Origin: Flavobacteriaceae bacterium
GTDB taxonomy: Bacteria > Bacteroidota > Bacteroidia > UKL13-3
DNA length: 48,671 bases
Direction of reading: 5' to 3'
Assembly: GCA_025363675.1 (NCBI GenBank)
Contig: JANYDJ010000187.1
Location: 1 to 48,671 of the forward strand
Part shown: in pieces, positions 16,712 through 26,847 of the stretch
Layout of the letters: every line of letters begins with the position of its first letter
How positions within the stretch are numbered: the stretch's first letter is position 1
The notes under the pieces: model-generated
What the model was told of the DNA's origin: nothing
What the model saw: the letters and a program-made list of their open reading frames with translations, nothing else
Database searches by the model: none
Program-made: the position numbers and the translations under genes

Positions 16712-17491
16712 TTAATTTCCTTTAAAAATAGCTTTGCGTTTTTCAACAAACGATTGCACGCCTTCTTGGTAATCATTACTGCGGCCAGCTATTTCTTGGC
16801 AGTGGGCTTCATAATCCAGCATTTCGTCCAGAGAAGAAGTGCCAGATTTGTTTAGCATTTTTTTCATTAAACCTATAGCTTTTGTGGGTGCCGATTTATA
16901 ATAGTCAACAAATTTGTTAACTTCCTCATCCAGCATTTCTGTGGGCACTACGCGATTTACTATACCCAACTGCAATGCTTCTGCTGCGGTAATTTTTGTA
17001 CCCATGGTTGCCATTTCAAATGCTTTGCTGCTGCCTACCGCTCGTGGTAAAAAATAACTGGAGCCTGAGTCGAGCACCAAACCCACATTGATAAAAACTT
17101 CTATCATGGTTGCAGCTTCGCTTGCTATTATTATATCACATGCCAGGGCAATAGAACAGCCTGCACCGGCAGCTACACCATTCAGTCGGCAAATAATAGG
17201 TATGGGCATATTACGCATAGCCCTAATAATGGGATTATATCTTTTATATAATGATTCGCTTAGCGAGCGTTTTTGTCCCGCAATGGCTTTCAAATCTTGA
17301 CCCGAGCAAAATGCTTTGCCGGCTCCGGTAAGCACTACTACCCTTATCGATTTATCTTTTTCAATAGCTTTGAGTGCATCCTGCATCTCAAAACTTTGTT
17401 GATCGTTGAAGGCATTGAATGAATCAGGTCGGTTGAGGGTGAGGCAACAAACACCATCATTTACCTCAAATATTAAAGTTTCAAATTGCAT
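16712..17491 (-). CDS. Enoyl-CoA hydratase/isomerase family, PaaG-like
   Basis: Crotonase-superfamily enzyme acting on CoA thioesters. 259 residues, normal length. Oxyanion-hole segments are visible: AFCSGQDLKAIAG (residues 60-72) and GVAAGAGCSIALACD (105-119). The region GLVLDSGSSYFLPRAVG places Asp141 where PaaG (2-(1,2-epoxy-1,2-dihydrophenyl)acetyl-CoA isomerase) has its catalytic Asp; the usual hydratase Glu pair is not both present, so isomerase is more likely than hydratase. No other paa genes are in the window. It may act in phenylacetate breakdown or a general beta-oxidation side reaction. Confidence 0.85.
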   Translation of the reverse strand: MQFETLIFEVNDGVCCLTLNRPDSFNAFNDQQSFEMQDALKAIEKDKSIRVVVLTGAGKAFCSGQDLKAIAGQKRSLSESLYKRYNPIIRAMRNMPIPIICRLNGVAAGAGCSIALACDIIIASEAATMIEVFINVGLVLDSGSSYFLPRAVGSSKAFEMATMGTKITAAEALQLGIVNRVVPTEMLDEEVNKFVDYYKSAPTKAIGLMKKMLNKSGTSSLDEMLDYEAHCQEIAGRSNDYQEGVQSFVEKRKAIFKGN

Positions 17492-17527
17492 ATATTATAT
17501 ATTGATTTTCTTTGTGCAAAATAACAT

Positions 17528-17557
17528 AAAAAAAGCCCCCGTTAATACGAGAGCTTT
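17528..17557 (-). terminator. Rho-independent terminator of the Omp28-like gene
   Basis: On the minus strand AAGCTCTCGT-ATTA-ACGGGGGCTT forms a 10-bp stem (three G-T pairs) followed by seven T. It lies 24 bases after the stop of the 288-aa lipoprotein gene and upstream of the paaG-like gene, so it separates these two transcripts. This is the clearest classical terminator of the window. Confidence 0.85.
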
Positions 17558-17580
17558 CAAATATTTTTTTATTTTTTTAA

Positions 17581-18447
17581 CTATTCAAGAATGTTTGCAT
17601 TCTGGAATTTAAGTGTTGGGCCAGTTCCGTCTTTGTAATATATTACAGTAGCAATTACAAGATTTGCTGCTTTCCATGTTGCAGGAATTGTTTTTGTATA
17701 GGTTTTAGTAACTGTTTTGTTGGCATCAATATTACCACTTGCAATTAACTCACCTTTACAAGATGAAGAAGTAAAGCAATGACGAACCACATGATTATGA
17801 GTCATATTGATAGTTCCATGATCTGTAATTTGATCAGCTAGAAGGCCATTCTCTAATATATAGGTAGCTAGGTAATAATCAACTCCACTTTGAGCTGATA
17901 AAAATTTAGAGTTAGTTGTTACTGTTAAAGTATTTCCACTAATAGATTTAGCTATTGAAGTACCTACGATACAATCATTGCCGATAATTTGATTTACTTT
18001 CTTTTTCACCTCAGTAACACCTGATGATTTTGGAGTATAACATGGAATCAAACCTGTACCAATACCAAAAGAAGGAACATTGGTTGTATTCAAGAAATCG
18101 GCAAGTAAAGCATCACCTGCAGCACAAGAAAATAGATCGCCTGAGTGAACACTAAAAGGAACGACAGTGCCTTTCATGTCAGAGTTTACTTGGTCAAAAA
18201 TTGGAATTCCCAATTCTCCGCACACATGGCACCAAAGGCCAGTTACGTCGTAAATAGGGGCTTTAACATCGCTTTGTGGTAATTGGCATGTGCCATCATC
18301 TTTGGTAGCACTGGCATTGTAATTAACGGCTGATTTGTCCATACAACCTGGAGTATCGGTAGTAGTAGCGGCCTTCTTCTTGCAAGAAGTAAGACCCATT
18401 GTGCAGACGATAGCTGCAGCAGATAAAATTAGGGTAATTTTTTTCAT
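17581..18447 (-). CDS. Omp28-related lipoprotein with thioredoxin-like WCxxC motif
   Basis: 288 residues. The lipobox GLTSC puts the lipidated Cys at 22. After a short linker comes the Bacteroidota-type repeat GCMDKSAVNYN...DDGTC (about 34-54), a small calcium-binding-like surface module. Then the Omp28 domain starts with VTGLWCHVCGELG (about 70-82), matching the TGxWCxxC start typical of the family. A C-terminal beta-rich region (about 175-288) ends the protein. Expected at the outer membrane, possibly surface exposed. Function of Omp28 proteins is not settled. It has its own terminator downstream. Confidence 0.85.
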   Translation of the reverse strand: MKKITLILSAAAIVCTMGLTSCKKKAATTTDTPGCMDKSAVNYNASATKDDGTCQLPQSDVKAPIYDVTGLWCHVCGELGIPIFDQVNSDMKGTVVPFSVHSGDLFSCAAGDALLADFLNTTNVPSFGIGTGLIPCYTPKSSGVTEVKKKVNQIIGNDCIVGTSIAKSISGNTLTVTTNSKFLSAQSGVDYYLATYILENGLLADQITDHGTINMTHNHVVRHCFTSSSCKGELIASGNIDANKTVTKTYTKTIPATWKAANLVIATVIYYKDGTGPTLKFQNANILE

Positions 18448-18501
18448 GATTTATTTTTTATTTGGATTTGAGGTGCAATTTACAACCATTTTTTTAAATT
18501 A

Positions 18502-20733
18502 TCAAACATTTAACCAATAAATAAATTTTACTACTAGGGCTCTGTTTTTCATATTCAAGTATTGATCGTAGTTATCGGAGTATACCAGGTAGAAGTCGCT
18601 CATGGGGCGGAACCGCCATTGTAGGCGGCAATTGATGTTGGTATTTTTGGTTTGGGCATTATACTGAACAAAAGTAGTGAAGAAAAAATTCTTGGCAAAA
18701 GCCATTTCTGCTTTTGGGCTAATGTATATAATATTGGCCGTTACATTGGGATATCTGATCAAATCTTGCGATATATTTAAACTAAAGATTCCGTAAGGTT
18801 GTAATCTATAGCTTAGGTCGAGGTATTTTGAGAATCGCTGCCCTGTGTAGAAGCCCCCATACGTAGTGCCAATTCCAAAATTAAATTTTTTACGGGTATT
18901 GCTCTGAAAACGGGTATTGATATAACGGTAAAAATAATCGTGAGCGGGCAATTGTATTCCTGTAATGTTTGCAGGATATAACAATTTGGTATACTGATTT
19001 ACAAACTCAAAAAGAAACCCTCCCGAATTTTGGAATTTTATTTCCAGGTTAGGGTTTATCTGAAAATCGGTAACACGGTGTAAAGTAGAATCGAAATAGG
19101 TGTCATTATATAATTCTACTTTATAATAGTTTATGGTTTTTTTTAATTTTCCTTTTGGGTAGAAACGATACCCAATATCTGGTTCCAGCCTACCATAGCT
19201 CATTCGGGCAACTTTGTTGTTTGCTGCATTGTATAACTCGGTACGCGGAACAAATCCCACATTGGCCAGATAATATTTACCTACATATTCATGATTCCAA
19301 GTAAAATATAATGAATTGGTTTGGTATGCCAAAAAAGAAGCATTTGCCTGTGTTGACATATTGGTTTTATAACCCGGACTAAAACTCTGGTGCACGAAAA
19401 CTTTACCCACCCATTTATTATCGGGCGATAATATATTAAGGTCCATTCCTACCACCCTATTATATGATGATTCTGCATCGTTCACCTTGCCCGTTTTTTG
19501 TCGGTTCACTACTATAAATGCCAAATTATGCGAACGTTTTCTGCCCTTCACAAATGCCAATTGTCTCTGAAAAGCAGCCACAAAATAGTTTTGACCATTA
19601 ATCTGCAAAGCCTTGTCAGATGCGGTTTGTACATCCATAATTCCAGTTCGCCATTTGTGATTTATTTTTCCGCTAAGCCTTGCACCTGCTATAATAGGTA
19701 TATTCTTCAATTGCAAATCGACGGGACTTTGGTACAAACCAATTTGTCGCGAAAAGAAAGGGCGTATCTGCCTAAAACCAAACTGACTAAACAGATCGGA
19801 ATTTTCTAAAAAGAACAAACGTTTTTCGGGATATGCCAAATTAAATCGGGTTAAATTTATTTGCTGCCTGTCCACCTCCACTTGCGAAAAATTGGGATTA
19901 ACGGTTAAATCTAAATTCAGCGAAGGGGTTATGGCAACTTTGGCATCAAGCCCCGCACTGGCTGTATTGTTTGGGTTTGGCTGAGATGCAGAATCAACAC
20001 TGCTGCCCGCTATGGCGTAAGGAATTAGCGATATATTCATACCCGGATGTGGTGGCTGCTCATCCCATATTAAGGTGCCCGTAAAAGCCAAACTTGCTAT
20101 ATTAAAAATACGGGGAACACGGGTCCAGGTGCTGCTTTCATTTCGTTTCAAATCATTGCGGCCAAAGTTGAGGCCCCATGTTTTTAAATTGGCCTTATAT
20201 CGAAGTGTTTTTAAGGGCACGGCCATTTCTACCACCCATCCATAATTATATCTTTTCACACTGCTGTACCATACATTGTCCCAATCTGTGGTAACGCCAA
20301 AGTTTCCTCCATTTGATATAAGTCCTTCACGCTGTGCCCCCACGGGGTTTACGCCAAAAGCAAAACCATTTGTTTTATCGCTAAAGGGTTCAAGTATAAT
20401 AGTAAAAGCATCGCTAATAGGATAACTGAAATCGCGTTTCAAAGATTGTACTATATAGTCGCCGGGCAAACTATCATAACAAATTGCGGCTACATAAAAG
20501 AAATTATTATCAAACGAAACCATGGCTTCGGTTTTGGTTTTTGCCTTGCTGCTATCAAAAGGAAATACTTGTTCAAAATCTTTAGCACGCTGGGCTGTTT
20601 GCCAACAGTCCTCGTCCAATATGCCATCGATTTTTATGGGCTGATGCGTTTTTTTTATATGTAGTTCTTGGGCATTTGTATGTTGGATACCTATATAAAA
20701 ACAAAAAGTAAATACAAGAATTTTTTGTAGCAT
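18502..20733 (-). CDS. DUF5916 outer-membrane protein with N-terminal CBM9-like domain
   Basis: 743 residues with a signal peptide (residues 1-21, FCFYIGIQHTNAQ). Residues about 24-220 form the CBM9-like/DUF5916 N-terminal domain (PIKIDGILDEDCWQTAQ...FYVAAICYD, DNVWYSSVKRYNYGWVVEMAVPL). The remainder is a long beta-barrel with the family string NPNFSQVEVDRQQINLTRF and ending in a strand (VVKFIYWLNV). Proteins of this family are widespread in Bacteroidota, with unproven function. The gene is single and sits between the Omp28-like gene and the sensor kinase operon, all on the same strand. Its -7 box lies only 7 bases before the ATG. Confidence 0.88.
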   Translation of the reverse strand: MLQKILVFTFCFYIGIQHTNAQELHIKKTHQPIKIDGILDEDCWQTAQRAKDFEQVFPFDSSKAKTKTEAMVSFDNNFFYVAAICYDSLPGDYIVQSLKRDFSYPISDAFTIILEPFSDKTNGFAFGVNPVGAQREGLISNGGNFGVTTDWDNVWYSSVKRYNYGWVVEMAVPLKTLRYKANLKTWGLNFGRNDLKRNESSTWTRVPRIFNIASLAFTGTLIWDEQPPHPGMNISLIPYAIAGSSVDSASQPNPNNTASAGLDAKVAITPSLNLDLTVNPNFSQVEVDRQQINLTRFNLAYPEKRLFFLENSDLFSQFGFRQIRPFFSRQIGLYQSPVDLQLKNIPIIAGARLSGKINHKWRTGIMDVQTASDKALQINGQNYFVAAFQRQLAFVKGRKRSHNLAFIVVNRQKTGKVNDAESSYNRVVGMDLNILSPDNKWVGKVFVHQSFSPGYKTNMSTQANASFLAYQTNSLYFTWNHEYVGKYYLANVGFVPRTELYNAANNKVARMSYGRLEPDIGYRFYPKGKLKKTINYYKVELYNDTYFDSTLHRVTDFQINPNLEIKFQNSGGFLFEFVNQYTKLLYPANITGIQLPAHDYFYRYINTRFQSNTRKKFNFGIGTTYGGFYTGQRFSKYLDLSYRLQPYGIFSLNISQDLIRYPNVTANIIYISPKAEMAFAKNFFFTTFVQYNAQTKNTNINCRLQWRFRPMSDFYLVYSDNYDQYLNMKNRALVVKFIYWLNV

Positions 20734-20740
20734 GTGGCGG

Positions 20741-20748
20741 CAAAGTTA
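20741..20748 (-). promoter_or_regulatory. Candidate -7 box TAACTTTG
   Basis: TAnnTTTG match on the minus strand, 7 bases from the DUF5916 ATG. This would give an essentially leaderless transcript, a common arrangement in this phylum. No -33 TTG at the proper spacing is visible. Confidence 0.35.
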
Positions 20749-20812
20749 TAGTCGCCCCGCCGATTTTTTTTAAACCTTTCTGTTTTAAACAGTTTTGGCT
20801 AAACTTTTATTA

Positions 20813-23800
20813 TTATAGGGGCAGGGTTAAAGTAAATTCAGTATATAAACCTTCTTCGCTATCAACATTAATAACACCGTTATGTGCTTTTATTATATCA
20901 TAACTAAGACTAAGACCCAAGCCTGTGCCGCTTCCCGAAGGTTTGGTGCTAAAAAATGGTTCAAATATTTTCTCCTTTGTTTTTTGCGGTATACCCATAC
21001 CATTGTCATGAATTTTTAGCACAATATACTTGTTTAATAGTTCAGAACTAACGGATACTTCTGGCATATAAGAACTGTCGTCTTTTTTTTGCTTTTCATT
21101 TACTGCATATAATGCATTGTTAAATAAATTAAGCAAAACCCTGCTTATGTCTTGTTGCACTATATTAACTTGGGGAACGGAAGGGTCGAGGTGCTGCGAA
21201 ATTTTGCAGTGAAACTCGGGCGAATTGGCCTTGGCCGACTGGAATGCTAGTTTTATATATTCGCTGCACAAATCATTAATTGCCACCATTTGTTTTTCGC
21301 CCGAATTATTGCGACTATGTTCTAGCATATTTTTTACTATACTGCTGGCCCGGTGTCCGTGCTCATTTATTTTTTGAAGATTTTTGATGAGGTCTTCACC
21401 AATTTCTTTGCGTTCAGTTTCGTCCGAACTTTCATTGAAGTCGGTAATTAAATCTTGTGAGAGTTTTGAAAAATTGGTAACAAAATTGAGCGGGTTCTGA
21501 ATTTCATGGGCAATACCAGCAGTCATTTGTCCTAGAGCAGCAAGCTTTTCGCTTTGTACCAATTGTTCCTGTGTAGTTTTTAACGATTCAATAGTGCGAC
21601 TAAGTTCAGCGGTGCGTTCTTTCACGGTTAGGTCTAATTTTTCATTGGCTTTTACCAGCGTTCTATTATATAGTTTTATGAGCATATATAGTACGATAAA
21701 AAATAAAACAATATATATAATAATGGCCCACCAACTCAAATACCAGGGACTCATAATTCTAAACTTATATATAATTTCATCGGCTACTTTACCTTCGGCG
21801 TCGCGTGCTTCCACATGCAAAGTATAACCGCCGCTTGCTAGGCCATTCAGTTCTAGGTAACTTTCTTTTTGCCACTCACTCCAATGGCTATGTAGTTCAT
21901 CAATTTTATACCGATAAGTATTGCCTTGGGGATTAATAAATGAATTAATGCCAAATTCAATTCGGATATCGTTGTTGTTATAATCAATTTTTGGCGAAGT
22001 ATTTTGTACCAATACAGGATTGCCTTCTATGTCGAAAAATATACCACTGTGGGCAATGGAAGCATCGCCAAGTTTCACCAAACTGATGGTAGTTTTTGGC
22101 TTCATTTCAGTTGTTTGCACCCCAACCATTCTATATACTTTATCTTCGAAAGCCATCCAGAGGTTTTCGCCGTATTCGCACACAGCAGTAGGTATTTCAG
22201 TAATACTATAGGCGGGAGAGTGTTCCACCATTTTGCTGTTAACAATATGTTTTAAACGGTTTTTGGTATATAACCACATGCTGTTTGAAAGTATATTGTT
22301 TTTATTTTCAATTCCTCCAAATGTTTGTGATAATTGCACCTCCTTTTTAAAATCAGAACCCTCTAATATATAGATATTATTTTTACTTTGGAACAAAGGT
22401 TTTCCCTCTTTAATAAGAATATATATTTTTCCTGTTTTAAGTTCTGCATGCTCCACCGATTTCATTTCGGGGTATTTGAGCAAGCCACTTAAGCGGGTTC
22501 CTATCCACATACTTTTATCGGGGTTTTCGTATAGGGAAGTGGCTTCTTCACTTAGTTTATCCAATTTGCCAATTTGTTTTACCTCGTTTCCCACTATACT
22601 ATACTTATAGCAACCTGTAGTAGAAAAAGCATATATTATTCCGCTAATATTCCCTTTTTGTATATGGGTAAATATTTCTTTTTCTCCCAATAACTTTGCC
22701 ACATTGTCTTTAATTTGAAACAAGCCATTGGAAGTAGCTACCAATAAAATTTCATTTTCAGTATATAAATCCCAGCACTCGGTTTTTGCTCCTGCTACTT
22801 GTGTGTGGCTTAGGTTTGCATTGATAACTGATACCCCTCCGCTACTTGCTATATATATATTGCCATTTTGCGAAACAATATCAGTGGCAAATCCTTCTAA
22901 ATCGATGTTGGGGAAAGATTTGATGCGACTGTTCAATAATATATGGGTAATTCCTTTGGCATGGCCTACCCATAAATTACCGGCATCATCGGGATACATA
23001 CTATATATTTCATTCGATGGTAATAGTAAAGTATATAGTTCTACGCCTTCTGAATTAAATATTTTAACACCATCGTGAAAAGTACCAACCACATATTGTT
23101 GGTTTTTTAAACTGCAGAATGCGGTGACGCCATTTTTTGCAAATGAATTTAATGCTGAATGGCTAGGTGCTGTTAGACCATCTTTAAAATTAAAAACGCC
23201 ATCGTAATAGGTAAATATTTCCAAGCCCTTGGTATTATATATGCCCCCAACTATATCATAGTTTTTTAATTGAAGAGCAGCTGGGTAAGGAATAAAATTT
23301 CCATTTTGAATAATTCCCAATCCTTGATCGATAGTGTTAATATATAAATTTTTACCATCAGTTAGTCCACCAACCAGTTCACCTTTGGTAGGAAGTATCA
23401 CGGTTTTATACTCCTTAGCCGATTTCTTGATACTCACCAAATGGTTCCGCATATAAAAGTATACATCTTCTCCAGCAACAAATACATTTTCATCGTTACC
23501 AGTTTTCTTATCTGCAAAACTATTTTTATTAAGTATACTTATATATTCAGTAGTGCCATCGGGTTTAAATTCTAAGATGCCAAAGTCGCCTAGGCAGGCA
23601 ATATATAAATCGCCAGTTTTGCTAAAGGCTATGTGTCTGGCGGGATTGGGCGTTTTAAAAGTTGTCCAATTGCTTCCATCAAAGCGAATAATGCCTTCAT
23701 TGTTGGCAAACCACATACGACCATAACTATCTTGTTTGGCGTCCCAAATTTTCAGTTCGGCATTATAATCTTTATGGTTATAACTATTTGATAGAAATTG

Positions 23801-23860
23801 CTGGGAAAATAAATTCCCATTTATAAATATATATATTATTAATAGTAGACTTTTACGCAT
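20813..23860 (-). CDS. Sensor histidine kinase with two-component-regulator beta-propeller
   Basis: 1015 residues. Signal peptide (1-19), then a periplasmic two-bladed Reg_prop beta-propeller sensor (about 25-600; repeats such as [20 protein letters not shown] and [16 protein letters not shown]). A Y_Y_Y domain follows at about 630-700, one transmembrane helix at about 707-728 and a coiled coil. HisKA has phospho-acceptor His785 in [13 protein letters not shown], and the HATPase_c domain has the N box ([10 protein letters not shown]), DNGMGIP and GTGLGLSLS. It ends right after the ATPase domain: there is no receiver or AraC domain, so it is not a complete hybrid one-component regulator and needs a separate response regulator, none of which is nearby. 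It starts 4 bases after the second TonB receptor, so it likely belongs to that operon. Confidence 0.92.
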   Translation of the reverse strand: MRKSLLLIIYIFINGNLFSQQFLSNSYNHKDYNAELKIWDAKQDSYGRMWFANNEGIIRFDGSNWTTFKTPNPARHIAFSKTGDLYIACLGDFGILEFKPDGTTEYISILNKNSFADKKTGNDENVFVAGEDVYFYMRNHLVSIKKSAKEYKTVILPTKGELVGGLTDGKNLYINTIDQGLGIIQNGNFIPYPAALQLKNYDIVGGIYNTKGLEIFTYYDGVFNFKDGLTAPSHSALNSFAKNGVTAFCSLKNQQYVVGTFHDGVKIFNSEGVELYTLLLPSNEIYSMYPDDAGNLWVGHAKGITHILLNSRIKSFPNIDLEGFATDIVSQNGNIYIASSGGVSVINANLSHTQVAGAKTECWDLYTENEILLVATSNGLFQIKDNVAKLLGEKEIFTHIQKGNISGIIYAFSTTGCYKYSIVGNEVKQIGKLDKLSEEATSLYENPDKSMWIGTRLSGLLKYPEMKSVEHAELKTGKIYILIKEGKPLFQSKNNIYILEGSDFKKEVQLSQTFGGIENKNNILSNSMWLYTKNRLKHIVNSKMVEHSPAYSITEIPTAVCEYGENLWMAFEDKVYRMVGVQTTEMKPKTTISLVKLGDASIAHSGIFFDIEGNPVLVQNTSPKIDYNNNDIRIEFGINSFINPQGNTYRYKIDELHSHWSEWQKESYLELNGLASGGYTLHVEARDAEGKVADEIIYKFRIMSPWYLSWWAIIIYIVLFFIVLYMLIKLYNRTLVKANEKLDLTVKERTAELSRTIESLKTTQEQLVQSEKLAALGQMTAGIAHEIQNPLNFVTNFSKLSQDLITDFNESSDETERKEIGEDLIKNLQKINEHGHRASSIVKNMLEHSRNNSGEKQMVAINDLCSEYIKLAFQSAKANSPEFHCKISQHLDPSVPQVNIVQQDISRVLLNLFNNALYAVNEKQKKDDSSYMPEVSVSSELLNKYIVLKIHDNGMGIPQKTKEKIFEPFFSTKPSGSGTGLGLSLSYDIIKAHNGVINVDSEEGLYTEFTLTLPL

Positions 23861-23864
23861 ATAG

Positions 23865-26837
23865 TTATTTTAACAAATCGTCGTATAAAACTGAGAAATA
23901 AAAGAGTGCTCCAATAGTAGGCCCACCAATAGATTGCATATAACGAACATTGGTGATATTACTTCCTCCAAATTTGAGCATGGTGTTGTATTTTTTATCT
24001 AAATGATAGGTAACTGAAACATCGAGGGTATAATAGGATGGAACTGTTCCTTTTTTGGTATATTCTTCATAGTAATAACTCTGTGCCCATCTGTATATAG
24101 CTGATAAACCCACTTTTTTCCAAAGTTTGATGCCATTAAAACCTATATTGAATTTATTTTTCGGGGTATTAAATCGTACCAAATAATCTTGGTCAGTATA
24201 GGCTTTGGTTTCTTGCAATATATTATAAGTATAGTTGCCAAAAAGGGTTATTTTCTTTGAGTAATAATAATTCAAACTCACAGTGGAGCCATAAGTATTT
24301 ACAGGCACTGTAGAATTAATTGATCTACGAAAAATGAAGAGATTATTGGGTTGGCTTAACTGATTGGCGTATATTTTTTTCGGGCTGTTACTTACGGCAA
24401 CATACTGTTCAGCAGTAATCATATTTTGGTACCTGTTATAGTATAATACCACATCTGTTTCCAGTTTATTAAAAGTAAACCCACGCCAACCTATTTCAAA
24501 TGCTCTTACTTCTTCGGGTTTTATATTTTTAAGCGTTGGTTTTACCAGTTGATTGGTATCTCCACTAATTAGATAATTGTTATAAGAAGTCTGCGTATAC
24601 ATATTCACAAAGTTATTTCCATTATTATCTATAAGTAGAAGTTTTCTTTCTAATGCACTAGCCTCAAAACCTCCAAAATTTTGTAAATGGGGCGATTTGA
24701 TATTGTTGAACTGGTCATATAGCGAAGGCATTTTATATCCAATTTGTGCAGACACTCTTATATTATGTTGTTTGCGTTTCCCCATAATGAAAACACTTGA
24801 TATTCTTGGGCTAAATCGTATATCGAACCTTTGCATTTTGTCAGCTCTCACTGATGCTTGCACTTTAATTCTCTTATTATAAAAATCTTTTCTTGCTTGT
24901 ACAAAACCACCTACTTCATTACTAAATATTCTGTCTTTGCCATCGGTTAATAAAGTACCCTTTGTTAGTGGGGCATATAAACGATAGTTTGCCCCAGCCA
25001 ATAGTGAAATTTTTTTAACCAAATCTTTAAAATCATATATATATTCACTGAACCATACTTTAGAACGGCTATAAAACTGACTGCCCGATTGTTGATCATT
25101 ATGCGTAGTTACATATTTCCAAGTTGAGTCGAATGCGGCGGTGCCCGGTGTTAAACGTGCCCCACCCGACATTGCTTTTAAAAGACCCGAATCCTTAATT
25201 CCACTATTATAATATAGGGAGCCCAAATACGTATTATTTCCATCGGCAAATTTGCGAGCTGCCGCATCATCGCCTACAGCTATGGCAGGTAAGCCCAGAT
25301 TTTTTTGGTTGTTAATATTGTTATATTGACCGGTATATGCAAATAAATATTGGTCATACCAGTTTGGGTCATTTTTAGCCCCTTGATTTATTTTCTCGGC
25401 ACTCCAGTTAAAATCATAACTGGTTCCAGAATTTTCGGCACTTATATAAGATCTGAAAACATGATTTTTTCTTTTCGCTTCAAACTTGTGCATTTGTATA
25501 ATAAAGTTCTGCACCTGTGTGCGATTTTCAGTTTGGAAATTGGCATTGCCTGTACCCACCCTCGAGGTCCATGATAGCTCCGTGTTTTTATCAGGTCTAT
25601 AATATATACCAGCATCCGATTTTAAACTATGTATATTATAGTTAAATACATCTGCTTCTCTATAGCCCGTTCTTGAAACTTTTAAAGGTTGTGCTAAGCT
25701 AACTCCGGGGGGGCCTGCTATATGTGTTTTAGAATTCATGAGTTGAAAATTTTCATCGCCACCCACATTTATTCCATCATACCCCGGATTGTTTGTGCCT
25801 GGTGAATATCCATAATAGGTATTGTTTTTACTAGTGCGATAATCTGATATATCATTATAATCTTTGGCATGCCAATCGGTCCCATTCATATAATTCATTA
25901 CTATCTTATATGCTAGTTTTTTGTTAATAGTATTTGCATAGCGTAAACTTAAATCGTAAAATGGACTTACAGGTTCATCCACTGCATCCACATGGTTGGT
26001 GCCAGTTTTTACATTTACGCTTAAACCTTTATATTGAAATGGATTTTTGGAACTAGTATTGGTAAGTCCATTCAATGCATTGGGGCCATATAATGCACCC
26101 GCAGCACCCGCAACCAATTCTGTTTTTTCTATATCTAAATCAATGGGGCCATTTAATTGTACCAGTGTAGTACTAAAACCCGGCAAGCCCAATTCCATAT
26201 TATCATACCGTTGTATAAAACGGCGATTGTATGCGGCATTAAATCCACGGGTATTAATTACTTTAAAATTTAAACTGGTGGTAATTACATCTACACCGGC
26301 AAGGTTTGAAATTCTATCATTGGCACTAAGTCCAGCATTGTATAATAATTGTTTGGGATCAAGTGTTTCTATACTGGCTGAGCTTTCAAATTTGAGTTCT
26401 CTTTTGCGAGATGCTGATATCACTATCTCCCTAATAACTTCATATTTTTGTTTTAGTTTAAAATTTATATAAGTACTGTTTTCATCAACCCATGCAGTAT
26501 CACTTTCAAAACCATTGTATGAACATAGCAATCCAACTCTTTTATTATTCAAATTTAGCTTGATAAAAAATACGCCTTGGTCATTTGTATATACTATATT
26601 CAACGTGCCTATTTCCGTAATTGCAGCGAATGACAAATATTCATTATCATTAATAGACCTTACTGTTCCATATAATGTGCGAGAAAACAATGCCCCTTCT
26701 GCAACACCAGTAGTATCGGGTGTTTCAACACGATGCCTCCGTGAGTTAGAACGATAGTCTTGGCTGTATGCCATTTGTATAATACAAACTGTAAAAGCAA
26801 ATATTGAAAATTTTCTCAAAATATTTAATTTGTGCAT
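23865..26837 (-). CDS. TonB-dependent receptor, paralogue 2 of a tandem pair
   Basis: 990 residues; outer-membrane active transporter energised by TonB. Signal peptide to about residue 25 (IIQMAYSQ). A basic stretch DYRSNSRRHRVETPDTTG directly follows it. Then a carboxypeptidase-D-like regulatory domain (about 50-130), a plug (about 145-255; VINTRGFNAAYNRRF, AGALYGPNALNGL) and a beta-barrel ending in FYFSVLYDDLLK. It is a close paralogue of the next gene upstream (similar along the full length). No SusD partner is present, so a polysaccharide-utilisation locus of the classical type is unlikely; substrate unknown. Spacing of 10 bases to the upstream paralogue and 4 to the kinase indicates an operon. 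Confidence 0.92.
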   Translation of the reverse strand: MHKLNILRKFSIFAFTVCIIQMAYSQDYRSNSRRHRVETPDTTGVAEGALFSRTLYGTVRSINDNEYLSFAAITEIGTLNIVYTNDQGVFFIKLNLNNKRVGLLCSYNGFESDTAWVDENSTYINFKLKQKYEVIREIVISASRKRELKFESSASIETLDPKQLLYNAGLSANDRISNLAGVDVITTSLNFKVINTRGFNAAYNRRFIQRYDNMELGLPGFSTTLVQLNGPIDLDIEKTELVAGAAGALYGPNALNGLTNTSSKNPFQYKGLSVNVKTGTNHVDAVDEPVSPFYDLSLRYANTINKKLAYKIVMNYMNGTDWHAKDYNDISDYRTSKNNTYYGYSPGTNNPGYDGINVGGDENFQLMNSKTHIAGPPGVSLAQPLKVSRTGYREADVFNYNIHSLKSDAGIYYRPDKNTELSWTSRVGTGNANFQTENRTQVQNFIIQMHKFEAKRKNHVFRSYISAENSGTSYDFNWSAEKINQGAKNDPNWYDQYLFAYTGQYNNINNQKNLGLPAIAVGDDAAARKFADGNNTYLGSLYYNSGIKDSGLLKAMSGGARLTPGTAAFDSTWKYVTTHNDQQSGSQFYSRSKVWFSEYIYDFKDLVKKISLLAGANYRLYAPLTKGTLLTDGKDRIFSNEVGGFVQARKDFYNKRIKVQASVRADKMQRFDIRFSPRISSVFIMGKRKQHNIRVSAQIGYKMPSLYDQFNNIKSPHLQNFGGFEASALERKLLLIDNNGNNFVNMYTQTSYNNYLISGDTNQLVKPTLKNIKPEEVRAFEIGWRGFTFNKLETDVVLYYNRYQNMITAEQYVAVSNSPKKIYANQLSQPNNLFIFRRSINSTVPVNTYGSTVSLNYYYSKKITLFGNYTYNILQETKAYTDQDYLVRFNTPKNKFNIGFNGIKLWKKVGLSAIYRWAQSYYYEEYTKKGTVPSYYTLDVSVTYHLDKKYNTMLKFGGSNITNVRYMQSIGGPTIGALFYFSVLYDDLLK

Positions 26838-26847
26838 TGTATAATAT

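Noticed and set aside
20813-23860. Complete hybrid two-component regulator (HTCS)
   Set aside because: The protein ends directly after the ATPase domain; receiver and AraC domains are missing and no frameshifted continuation is seen downstream.
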